NCBI GenBank assembly: GCA_959604825.1
Contig: CAUHCN010000001.1
Location: forward strand, 1-64,000
Reading direction: 5' to 3'
Length of the DNA stretch: 64,000 bases
DNA from: an uncultured Collinsella sp.
GTDB taxonomy: Bacteria > Actinomycetota > Coriobacteriia > Coriobacteriales > Coriobacteriaceae
Shown here: piece after piece, positions 17,513-25,482 of the stretch
Layout of the letters: the number at the start of each line of letters is the position of its first letter
How positions within the stretch are numbered: position 1 is the first letter of the stretch
Made by a program: the position numbers and the translations under genes
Notes under the pieces: model-generated
What the model was told of the DNA's origin: nothing
Database searches by the model: none
The model's input: only the letters and a program-made list of their open reading frames with translations

Positions 17513-17920
17513 GTGCGCAAGGCACTGGCACAACCTCATACCAAGCAGTTCCTCAAGTTCGCTGTCGTGGGTCTTATCTCCTTTGGCATCGACTGGGGCA
17601 TGCTCATTGCGCTCGTCGAGCTGTTCCACCTCGACTTTTTGATGAGTACCACGCTCTCGTTTATCACGTCCGTCGTGGTCAACTACTGGCTCAGCATGAA
17701 GTACGTGTTCGACCACCGCGAGGGCATGAGCCGCAAGCGCGAGTTCACGATCTTCACCATCCTGTCGGTGATCGGCTTGGGCCTCAACGACCTGTACATG
17801 TTTGTGGGCGTCACATTTTTGAGCATCGGATACCAGGCCATGAAGGCCATCGCCACGTTCCTCGTCACCTGGTACAACTACTTCAGCCGCCGCTTCTTCC
17901 TCGAGGGCGCACGGTCGTAG
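17513..17920 (+). CDS. GtrA family membrane protein, second copy
   Basis: A 135-residue four-helix paralogue of the previous gene (shared F-K-F-x-V-V-G near the N-terminus, SMKYVFDHREGMSRKREF in the loop, YNYFSRRFFLEG at the end). The likely start is GTG at 17513 (VRKALAQPHTKQFL); the upstream extension to 17432 has no membrane-family similarity or ribosome site. It lies 220 bases after copy 1, with a GC-rich inverted repeat around 17318-17362 between them, so it may have its own promoter. It ends in a strong terminator. Confidence 0.83.
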   Translation: MRKALAQPHTKQFLKFAVVGLISFGIDWGMLIALVELFHLDFLMSTTLSFITSVVVNYWLSMKYVFDHREGMSRKREFTIFTILSVIGLGLNDLYMFVGVTFLSIGYQAMKAIATFLVTWYNYFSRRFFLEGARS

Positions 17921-17944
17921 TCGATTCACTATTTGCTTGAATGT

Positions 17945-17985
17945 AAAACCGGTTGGAATTCCCGTTCCAACCGGTTTTTTTGTTT
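17945..17985 (+). terminator. Intrinsic terminator after the second GtrA gene
   Basis: AAAACCGGTTGGAA pairs with TTCCAACCGGTTTT around a 6-base loop and runs into TTTTTTTGTTT. Confidence 0.92.
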
Positions 17986-18080
17986 GCCGAGAGACCCGGC
18001 GACCCAGTCCCATTCGCATGAAAAACGGGCGGCCCGGATGTTTGTCCGAACCGCCCGTCTGGGGCACTATGTCGAGGTCC

Positions 18081-18974
18081 CTAGCCTGTAACGTAATACC
18101 AGACCACGTTGTCGCCATTGGAGAGAACGTAGTTACTGCAGGCCGTCATGGGCGTTGTGCCGTTGACGGAGTACATCCAGCCGCTCGTGCCACCGTACTG
18201 TTTCTCGGCCAAACCACCAATCGCGGAGACATACGTGCCGTACGACGAGCCATGTGCGTTAACGGAAAGGCCCAGCGCGCACAGGGCATCATAGACGGTA
18301 GCGCCTTCGTTAAAGGTAAAGGTGCCACCAGAAGACACAGGATTGCCCACAGCGCTCGATGTGACCGAAACCGTCACTGTTACGTAGCTGGACTCCTGCG
18401 AGCCGCTCTGGCCGCCCGAGGAGGCGTTTCCACCATTAGAGGATGAGGCTCCATCAGACGACTGGCCACCGCCAGACGCATTGGAAGTATCACCGGCTCC
18501 CGTATTTTGGGCAGCGGATTTATCGCCAGACTTCTTGCCGTCCTGGTCCTCGGACTTCTTGTTATCCGAGTTCTTGTCCGATTCCTTGTTCGAAGACTCG
18601 GAATCGTCCTTGGACTTGGACTCATCAGAATGCTTGGACTCATCTTTTGCGTCATTCGATGACTTGGAATCCTTGGAACTGGCCTCGCCCGAAGTCGTAG
18701 TCGAGCCAGACACCTTGGTGTCCTTGGTGACGACGCTCTCCCCCGTCACGGTCTGAATGATCCAGTCGATGGACCAGGCACCGCTCTCGGAAGGATGGAC
18801 GAAACCCAGCGAGACGACGATCAGAATGGTGCACGCGGCAGTCAGGACGCCGAGGAACGTCTTGCGACGAGGGGCGGACGCCGCCGAAGCGGCGCCCTGT
18901 TGCTTTGCATCGTCAAGCTGGATAAACGAGGAATCTGGTTGCTTGGGGTCAGCGTCCTTGGATTTATTGGACAC
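18081..18974 (-). CDS. Membrane-anchored protein with one DUF4430 (transcobalamin C-terminal-like) domain
   Basis: A 297-residue protein with a short cytoplasmic N-terminus, one membrane helix at about residues 40-60 (FLGVLTAACTILIVVSLGF), a long Ser/Asp/Lys/Glu linker (about 85-190) and a C-terminal DUF4430 domain. The domain shows FTFNEGATVYDALCALG, YVSAIGGLAEK, SGWMYSVNG and a final GDNVVWYYVTG. DUF4430 is the InterPro transcobalamin-like C-terminal family. The domain would be displayed outside the cell on a flexible stalk. The preferred start is GTG at 18974, after GGTGAGG that overlaps the stop of the upstream large gene; a GTG at 18983 also exists. It is second in the riboswitch-led operon. 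Confidence 0.82.
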   Translation of the reverse strand: MSNKSKDADPKQPDSSFIQLDDAKQQGAASAASAPRRKTFLGVLTAACTILIVVSLGFVHPSESGAWSIDWIIQTVTGESVVTKDTKVSGSTTTSGEASSKDSKSSNDAKDESKHSDESKSKDDSESSNKESDKNSDNKKSEDQDGKKSGDKSAAQNTGAGDTSNASGGGQSSDGASSSNGGNASSGGQSGSQESSYVTVTVSVTSSAVGNPVSSGGTFTFNEGATVYDALCALGLSVNAHGSSYGTYVSAIGGLAEKQYGGTSGWMYSVNGTTPMTACSNYVLSNGDNVVWYYVTG

Positions 18975-18983
18975 AGCCCTCAC

Positions 18984-21900
18984 CTACCGACGTTTGGTGA
19001 ACACGAACACGCCGACGATGGCGAGACCGATGACGCCGGCGGCAACGCCAACAATGGCGAGCGGGTTGGTGCCAGCCTCCTGCTCGGAGGCACTAGAGGA
19101 CTTCTTAGCAGTGGTCGTGGAAGCAGCACCCGTATCGGACTTGGAATCGGACTTCTTGTCGGACTTGCTGTCCTTCTTGTCAGACTTCTTCTCGTCCTTC
19201 TTATCGGACTTATCGGTGTCCTTCTTGTCGGACTTGTTGTCCTTGGTCTCGGTCTTGGTCGACACCGTCGTCTTGGTCGTCGGCTTATGACCCGGGGCGA
19301 TAGCGCCGCCGGCCTGCTGGCCCTTAGAGCCGGAGCCGGAACCCGTGCCAGTGCCAGCGCCAGCGCCGGAACCGTTGCCAGCGCCACCGTTGCCACCATT
19401 AGTGCCAGAACCGCCATTGCCGCCAGGGTTAACGGCATTCTTGGTCCACTTGGCATACAGTGTCAGATCGGCCGTCACTGGCGTACTGAAGTCATACGCC
19501 TGCGTGCAAGCCTCATCGGTATACCAACCACCGAAAGTGTAGCCATCGCGCGTCGGATCGGCCGGCTTGACCAGCTTGCCGTCGGCCGTAGCAACAAACT
19601 TAGTGTCGCAAGCAGACCCGCCGTTGGAATTAAAGGCAACCGTCCAAGACTCAACAGCCCCCAGCTTGAACAGAGTACCCGAATCATTGATGTAGTACAG
19701 GTTGCCAGAAGCATCGGCAATGACCGGAGAGTCACAGTACTGGTAATGGCCGGCCGCATCATAGATCTGCGTCGCCTCTGCATCGCCGAGAGTATAGCGA
19801 TACACGCCACCACCAGCAGAGTAGTTGACGTAATCCTTGCTATCCGCGCTGTTCACGGTGAAGTACACATAGGTCTTGCCGCCCTGAACACTCACCAGCG
19901 GAGTAGCAGCAATACCGTTGAGGCCAGCCGGCAGCGCCTTGCCGTCGGCAGCAGCGACCATCGTGGTCTTGTCCGTCTTCAGGTTATAGAGAACCAGAGC
20001 AGAGCCCGTAGCCGTCTGTCCGCCGACAATCAGATTGTCACCAGACACCGCAGGGGCGCTCAGATTATTCGTAAGGCCCAGATCAACCGTCTTCTGTTCA
20101 CTCAGCACGCCCTTTGCCGAAAGCAAAATCACATGGAGCTTTCCGTCGTGCGTCATCTGATAGAAGGTCGAACCATTGGACGGATCGGCAATGCAATCGG
20201 CATTTGCGACAGCGCCGAGCTTCATGGTCGAAACGACATCGCCCGTCGTCTTATCAATGCACTTAAGCGTGCCCGCGCTCGTAGGAACAATGGTGTACTT
20301 ATCCGTCAGCGCAGCGCCAGTCCAATAATAGCCCTCGGAAGGGTCAATGTTCTGCCAAGAGACTTCGCCCGTGGCAATCTTGATACGCTTCAGGGAGCCG
20401 TTGCCGTAGGTCGCGTTGTAATTCTCGTCATACGAAATATCGACCGAGCCTACATAGACGTACTCGCCGTCCGAAACGACGGTGCAGGAGCTCTGCGTCA
20501 AGTCCGTCAAACCAGGCGTCAGCCACTTGCAGATCAGCTTGTCTGCAGTAATCGCCTGGACCGCACCGCCGTTGAGCGGAACGATGATAAGGCCATTGGT
20601 ATAGATCGGACGAGAGGTATAGCTCACCTTGGAGGCAAGCGGCGCAGAGGCAACCTTTTTGCCCGTGGACGAATCGATCTTAATGAGCTCGTTCTCGGTC
20701 GCGATGTACACAAAACCGTTAGCAATGACAGGCTCGCTGCAGTTGGCATACTGCTGACCAGACTCGGCCTTCCAATCGAAGGCCCACTTAAGACCGGCGG
20801 CCTGCGCAGGCGTCTTGGCGTCCGTAACGGACGTACCGTTGCCGCTGTTGCCGTAGCCGGCCCACTCGGCATCCCAATCAGGAGTCGTCGCACTCGGGTC
20901 CACGACAATCTTGTCGGGATCGGGCATGGGCGAATCGTCGGTGGTATAGGCAAGCGTAACCTTATCGCCGCTCTTGAGCGTAATCTGGTTGGCGCAGAGT
21001 AAGGAGGGCTCTCCATTGATATACAGGTGCCAAGATTTATTGGTCGCAGCATCCCAGGCATACGGCTTGTGATCGAACGGCGAGTTGATGGAATTGAGGA
21101 ACCAGTACTCACCACTCTGGGAGCCGTTGTACGTAACGCCCTTGGCCTTCAGGACCGTCTCAATAAGGTTCTGGGCAGTAGAGCCTTCGGGCAAAGAAAC
21201 ACTGCTTGCCGAGCCCCAGCAAGTATTGTTGCCGTTGACATCGGGGCCGACAACATCGACAGACCCAAGAACCTGACCGGGGAGGGCATCGGCGTCAGCA
21301 CCATACACAAAGGTGACGGCGTCGCCCTCTTGGAGCTCGTAGTTGCCGGCACCGACCGTGGCGGACTTGCCATTTACATAGAATTGCCAATAACTGCGGG
21401 TCGCAGGATCATACTTATAGATCTTACCGTCAAGCGGCGATTTAATGCCGCTGAGGTACCAGCCCCAAGACTCTTCACTAGCAACGAGATCAAGACCAGT
21501 CTGCTCCAGCAGATCCTTGGCAGTAGAACCCGCCTTGAGACTCATCTGACCCGTCGAAGCCCAAACCTGCTGCTTGCCGTCCTTGTCCTTACCGAGGACC
21601 TGAACGGAAGCATGGACAGAATCGGAGGGCAACTGGTCGCCCCAGCCACCGTAGAACCACGTAACGGTATCGCCAGCATGAATGGTGACATTGTCTGCCG
21701 TGCAGTCGCTCGACTTGCCGTTGATGAACAGCTGCCAATAGGTCGAATAATCGAGCGGCTTACCCAGCTCAACGCCGTTGTACTTAAGGCTCAGAATGAA
21801 GGAGCCCGCAACAACGGCATCGATGTCATTCGCCTCGAGCGCGACCTTCGTAAGGTCAAGTGCGTTCGAGCCGGACGTCACCACATACTGCGCGTTATCG

Positions 21901-22844
21901 ACCCAAGTCTGAGTCTTGCCCTGGGCATCGCGACCAATGACGGTCACATTTGCGGCAACCTGGTCCTTAACGACAGGGGACGAGCTACCAGCCGTATAGG
22001 CAAACTCAATCTTCTGCCCCTGGGTGAGCTTGACGCCGCTCGCGCCAACCGAGGAAGACGCGCCGTCAACAAACAGCTGCCAGTAGGCATAAGTCGCCGG
22101 ATCGAAGGCAAGCGTGCGGCCATCGCTCGGGGACGTGATGCTTTCGAGGTAAAAACCGTATGCCGTGTTCGGATCGTATTTCGCCTTGAAGCCCACCTTC
22201 TGCTGCAGCTTAACGAAGGCGTCCGCAGCCGTCGCGCCCTCGTCGAGCTTGAGTTGCGTAGGTGCCACCCAGGTCTGAGCCTTGCCGTCGGCATCGATGC
22301 CGATAATCGAGAACGAGACCTCGACTTGCTTCTTGGCGACATCGCCGGTTTCTGTCGGGTTCTCTGTCTGGACGGCAGTCGCGGCGGCAGATCCTGCTTG
22401 GCCAGCGGCTACCGTCGAAGACTGCTCACTCGCGGCAGGGTTCTCCCCCGTCGCCGAGCCTTCGTCGCCAGCTGCCGCCCCTGTTGTGGCGGCACTAGCT
22501 GCGGGCGCGCTCCCAGAATCTGAAACCTCGGCGCCGCTCTGCTCGGCGGCACCGCCCGCAAGCGCTGCGTCCTCACTCGGCGTCGCAGCCTGAGCCACAG
22601 CCTCGGCAATGCCCTCGGCGCCCTCGGCCCACAGCTGAGCCGGCGTGGTGCCAAAGGCCATCGCGAAGGCCAGGAATGCCACCAGGCCGCGCTTGGCTAC
22701 GCCGCGCGCAATTGCGCCTCGGCGATGCGAGACGCGCTGGCGCTCGTCCACAAACATATCCATTTGCCTCCCATTGTCTGTACTTGGAGCGTTGCCTTGA
22801 GGCTGCCCCGCGTCATCGCGCATGTTGCGCTCGAGTTCCCCCAT
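18984..22844 (-). CDS. Large surface protein: four DUF4430 domains, PQQ-type beta-propeller, InlB-type repeat, membrane anchor
   Basis: About 1286 residues. After a basic N-terminus there is a signal-anchor helix at about 51-73, then a low-complexity Ala/Ser/Glu stretch to about 170. Four DUF4430 domains follow (about 174-285, 288-400, 405-510, 515-625), each with a YWQLF/V-NG or WHLYING strand and a closing GDxVT-FxY element. Residues about 660-1080 are PQQ/quinoprotein-like propeller blades (ANGFVYIATENELIKIDSST is one). An InlB-type repeat (GYTFGGWYTDEAC, LTLYAKW) lies near 1090-1150, then a Gly-rich and a Lys/Asp-rich stalk, a C-terminal helix and KRR. There is no LPxTG motif. I use the ATG at 22844. 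The leader resembles a cobalamin riboswitch, so I infer a role in binding corrinoids at the surface. Confidence 0.82.
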   Translation of the reverse strand: MGELERNMRDDAGQPQGNAPSTDNGRQMDMFVDERQRVSHRRGAIARGVAKRGLVAFLAFAMAFGTTPAQLWAEGAEGIAEAVAQAATPSEDAALAGGAAEQSGAEVSDSGSAPAASAATTGAAAGDEGSATGENPAASEQSSTVAAGQAGSAAATAVQTENPTETGDVAKKQVEVSFSIIGIDADGKAQTWVAPTQLKLDEGATAADAFVKLQQKVGFKAKYDPNTAYGFYLESITSPSDGRTLAFDPATYAYWQLFVDGASSSVGASGVKLTQGQKIEFAYTAGSSSPVVKDQVAANVTVIGRDAQGKTQTWVDNAQYVVTSGSNALDLTKVALEANDIDAVVAGSFILSLKYNGVELGKPLDYSTYWQLFINGKSSDCTADNVTIHAGDTVTWFYGGWGDQLPSDSVHASVQVLGKDKDGKQQVWASTGQMSLKAGSTAKDLLEQTGLDLVASEESWGWYLSGIKSPLDGKIYKYDPATRSYWQFYVNGKSATVGAGNYELQEGDAVTFVYGADADALPGQVLGSVDVVGPDVNGNNTCWGSASSVSLPEGSTAQNLIETVLKAKGVTYNGSQSGEYWFLNSINSPFDHKPYAWDAATNKSWHLYINGEPSLLCANQITLKSGDKVTLAYTTDDSPMPDPDKIVVDPSATTPDWDAEWAGYGNSGNGTSVTDAKTPAQAAGLKWAFDWKAESGQQYANCSEPVIANGFVYIATENELIKIDSSTGKKVASAPLASKVSYTSRPIYTNGLIIVPLNGGAVQAITADKLICKWLTPGLTDLTQSSCTVVSDGEYVYVGSVDISYDENYNATYGNGSLKRIKIATGEVSWQNIDPSEGYYWTGAALTDKYTIVPTSAGTLKCIDKTTGDVVSTMKLGAVANADCIADPSNGSTFYQMTHDGKLHVILLSAKGVLSEQKTVDLGLTNNLSAPAVSGDNLIVGGQTATGSALVLYNLKTDKTTMVAAADGKALPAGLNGIAATPLVSVQGGKTYVYFTVNSADSKDYVNYSAGGGVYRYTLGDAEATQIYDAAGHYQYCDSPVIADASGNLYYINDSGTLFKLGAVESWTVAFNSNGGSACDTKFVATADGKLVKPADPTRDGYTFGGWYTDEACTQAYDFSTPVTADLTLYAKWTKNAVNPGGNGGSGTNGGNGGAGNGSGAGAGTGTGSGSGSKGQQAGGAIAPGHKPTTKTTVSTKTETKDNKSDKKDTDKSDKKDEKKSDKKDSKSDKKSDSKSDTGAASTTTAKKSSSASEQEAGTNPLAIVGVAAGVIGLAIVGVFVFTKRR

Positions 22845-22934
22845 CGGGATCTCTCTTCCCTCCAGAGCCCTATGCACACCGGCAGCATACGCCGCAGCCG
22901 CATGCAAGATGGGAGGCGATCCGACTTAACCTTA

Positions 22935-23090
22935 ACGGCTCAGGCGCGCCGTCCGATCTGCGACGCGAACATCCCGAGCCAAGAGGAATTACGGTTACTG
23001 GTACAGCCGGGGACTTGCACCCCGATTCTCCCAAACGCGCAGGAAAACCGCGCATTCGTGCGTCTCCGCACCACCATCTAGGCCATCGAT
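22935..23090 (-). ncRNA. Cobalamin (B12) riboswitch-like leader
   Basis: Read on the minus strand, the region contains GGGAGAATC (from 23032), GGGGTGCAAGTCCCC around 23011-23021, GGCTGTACC, then AGTAACCGTAA. This order matches the conserved P4-P6 core of cobalamin riboswitches (GGGAA, GGTGxAAxTCC, CTGxxCC, GxAACxGT). Upstream is GCGCGGTTTTCC, and downstream a GGCTC/GAGCC pair closes the 3' part. The short peripheral region points to a compact class II or AdoCbl-type variant. It ends about 90 bases before the DUF4430 surface-protein start. No U-run terminator follows, so control may be at translation. Confidence 0.75.
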
Positions 23091-23112
23091 TATTACCGTC
23101 AGTATGGTATCA

Positions 23113-23147
23113 CGCAAAAGGGCCTCGCACGCAGGCGAAGCCCAAGG
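23113..23147 (-). terminator. Terminator downstream of the AarF gene
   Basis: On the minus strand GGGCTTCGC and GCGAGGCCC pair and are followed by TTTTGCG. It separates the AarF transcript from the riboswitch leader. Confidence 0.65.
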
Positions 23148-23194
23148 TAAAAGCTATTGTTTGCGATAGGAGAATGCGGTGACGGCCGCAGCCT

Positions 23195-24958
23195 CTAGTG
23201 CTTGCCGCCGTGGCTGTTGAGCCAGATATTGCGACCCAGCATAAGCGCCAGCACCAGCGCGCTCACGTAGCCCATAAAGCCAATGACCGGGATACCAAAC
23301 ACAACCGGCTCGATGCGTGCGTAGTACACCACCGACGAACCGATAAACAGGCCGGCGATCACAATTGCCATCGACATGCGGTCGATAATTCCGCCCAGCT
23401 GTCGCAGCGCCTTATCGCTGCTCATAATCTGCGTGTTCACCTTAAGCTGACCGCGCGTGAGCATGCGCGAAGCCAGGCCAAGATACTCGGCCGCCTCGAG
23501 CGAGCCTTTTGCCGCGCGATAGCTGCTCGCGGCAAGATCGCGTCCCATATCACGCAAACGCGCATAGGTGCTTTTCTCGTTTTTAATATGGGTTTGGATG
23601 ATCTGGATCATGTTGACGTTGGGCATGTACTCGGTCAGCAAACCCTCGAGCGTCACCATGCCGCGGGCAAACATCGTTACCACGCTCGGCAGCTCAACAT
23701 CATTCTTACGCGCGAGGTTTAACAGCGAGGTCAAAAACTCGCCGATATCAAGATCCTTCAGGTCAAGGCCTGCAAAGTCAGCCACGATGAAGTCAAGATC
23801 GGACAAAAAGGCCGAATGATCGAGCTCAGCCGAGTCGCCACGCGTCACGGCGAAGCGCATGAGCGAATCCTTGAGCTTTGGCACGTCGCCCTCGGCCACG
23901 GCGAAAATCATGTCCTTTACGATACCGCGATCGTGGCTCGACATGCGTCCGACCATGCCCAAGTCGATAAAGTAAACGATGCCGTCCTTGAGAATAATGT
24001 TTCCCGCATGCGGGTCGGCATGGAAAAAGCCGTCATCGAGCACCTGCGTCGAGTAATCCTCGACGATTGCGGCACCGATCTTTTCCAAGTCATAGCCCTC
24101 GGCCACCAAGCGTTCAGGATCGGCGATCGAAATGCCGTCGACGTAGTCCATGACCACCACGTGCTCGGTGCACAGGTCCAGATAGGATTTAGGACACGTC
24201 ACGCCATGAACGCTCCTATGGAACTCGTAGAAGTCGTTGAGGTTTTTGGCCTCGGCCAAAAAGTTGGTCTCCTCGCGAAACGAGGTCCACAGCTCCTCGA
24301 CTACGCCGTGCAGGTCAACGAATTGATCGGTGTTGACGAACTTGGAAACGATACGCACCACCGAGCGGATGATATCGATGTCCTGTGCCATAACCTGCTG
24401 CGCACCGGGGCGCTGCACCTTGACGGCCACGTCCTCGCCCGTCACCAAACGAGCGCGGTGCACCTGCGCGAGCGATGCGCTACCGAGCGGATTGGGGTCG
24501 ATCGCATCGAACATCTCCCCCAGGCGCAGGCCGTATTCTTCTTCCAGACAACTGAGTACGACCTCGTACGGCACCGGCTCCACGTCGGAGCGCAGACGAC
24601 GCAGCTCGTCGCAAAAGCGTTGCGGCAGAATCTCGGACCGGTTGGCCAGAATCTGCCCCATCTTAACGAACATGGGGCCGAGTTCCTCGAGCAGGCGGCG
24701 CAAACGAACCGGCGTGAGGTTGTCCCACACGCGGTACTTTTTGACCAGGCGAACAATCTGCCCGATGCGCTCGCGGCGACCCGCCGGCGTGAGCTGGTAT
24801 TCCTCGTCCGGCGCCATCGCGTCGGGCTCCTCTGGCACCATATCGACAGCGCGCGGCTTCTTGCGAGCGCCCGAGACGGCGGCGTCGACCTCATCGACAA
24901 CCGCCGCCTCGTCACCCAAGGGATCTAGATTGTTGTAATCGGTGGTGGAATCTGCCAT
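23195..24958 (-). CDS. AarF/UbiB (ABC1/ADCK) family kinase-like protein
   Basis: A 587-residue atypical protein-kinase-like protein. An acidic N-terminal 60 residues precede the family core with FVKMGQILANRSEILPQ (KxGQ motif, about residues 97-113), LGSASLAQVHRA (Ala-rich loop), VAVKVQRP (ATP-site Lys), FFHADPHAGN and DLGMVGR. Two hydrophobic C-terminal helices (about 535-580) anchor it to the membrane. UbiB proteins act as ATPases in quinone or isoprenoid-lipid homeostasis; no ubiquinone role can be assumed here. It starts 8 bases after the phasin-like gene and its ribosome site is weak, so the two are probably translationally coupled. Confidence 0.9.
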   Translation of the reverse strand: MADSTTDYNNLDPLGDEAAVVDEVDAAVSGARKKPRAVDMVPEEPDAMAPDEEYQLTPAGRRERIGQIVRLVKKYRVWDNLTPVRLRRLLEELGPMFVKMGQILANRSEILPQRFCDELRRLRSDVEPVPYEVVLSCLEEEYGLRLGEMFDAIDPNPLGSASLAQVHRARLVTGEDVAVKVQRPGAQQVMAQDIDIIRSVVRIVSKFVNTDQFVDLHGVVEELWTSFREETNFLAEAKNLNDFYEFHRSVHGVTCPKSYLDLCTEHVVVMDYVDGISIADPERLVAEGYDLEKIGAAIVEDYSTQVLDDGFFHADPHAGNIILKDGIVYFIDLGMVGRMSSHDRGIVKDMIFAVAEGDVPKLKDSLMRFAVTRGDSAELDHSAFLSDLDFIVADFAGLDLKDLDIGEFLTSLLNLARKNDVELPSVVTMFARGMVTLEGLLTEYMPNVNMIQIIQTHIKNEKSTYARLRDMGRDLAASSYRAAKGSLEAAEYLGLASRMLTRGQLKVNTQIMSSDKALRQLGGIIDRMSMAIVIAGLFIGSSVVYYARIEPVVFGIPVIGFMGYVSALVLALMLGRNIWLNSHGGKH

Positions 24959-24966
24959 CTGCGCTG

Positions 24967-25383
24967 CTACTCGGCCTCTTCGGTATCCTTCGCATCGTCG
25001 GGCTCAACGGACTCGACGGGCACCGAGGTCACGTTGTCCTCGACCGAATCGACGATGTCGCGCACATGGGCCAGGAAGGCCGTGCGCTCGGGGGCGGTCA
25101 TAACGCGGACGCGGGCAAGGATGAGCTCGTCAAGCACGCGCTGGGCCGCGGTCTCGCCCTGCATACCCAGACGCTCGGTCAGGTCGGAGATGGTGCCACC
25201 GGCCTGCTCGAACATGTCGGACACACTGCGGGCGATATCGGGGGCGCCGGCGTCCTTGCGTACCTGCTCGCCCTTGGTATTAAGGTCGTCGAGAACCTTC
25301 TTGCCGCCCTCGACGGCAACGGCGGCGGCGCCGAAGCCCACGTTAATGGCACCGTTAACAAGCTGATCGAGTTTCATAACCAT
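24967..25383 (-). CDS. Phasin-like helical protein upstream of AarF
   Basis: A 138-residue, mostly alpha-helical protein with a hydrophobic Ala/Val segment near residues 12-25, a charged KKVLDDLNTKGEQVRK helix, a second helical region and an acidic C-terminus (EPDDAKDTEEAE). The pattern resembles PhaI/PhaF-type phasin or PHA-granule proteins, which in clostridia and relatives also neighbour AarF. No polyhydroxyalkanoate synthase is visible, so a granule role is not implied; an accessory or membrane-association role with AarF is more likely. The start at 25383 has GGAG 6 bases upstream. Confidence 0.65.
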   Translation of the reverse strand: MVMKLDQLVNGAINVGFGAAAVAVEGGKKVLDDLNTKGEQVRKDAGAPDIARSVSDMFEQAGGTISDLTERLGMQGETAAQRVLDELILARVRVMTAPERTAFLAHVRDIVDSVEDNVTSVPVESVEPDDAKDTEEAE

Positions 25384-25482
25384 GGTTGTCTCCAATCACA
25401 AACAACTGCATTGGCGTTCTTGTACCCAAGATTGAGTGAAAGCGACAAAGCGTTTAAGCGCTATTCGATCGACGGGAAATCC

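Noticed and set aside
18795..21002. 735-codon open frame on the plus strand
   Set aside because: It is the antisense shadow of the two DUF4430 genes; it has no ribosome site and its product is a low-complexity Arg/Ala/Gly/Leu sequence.
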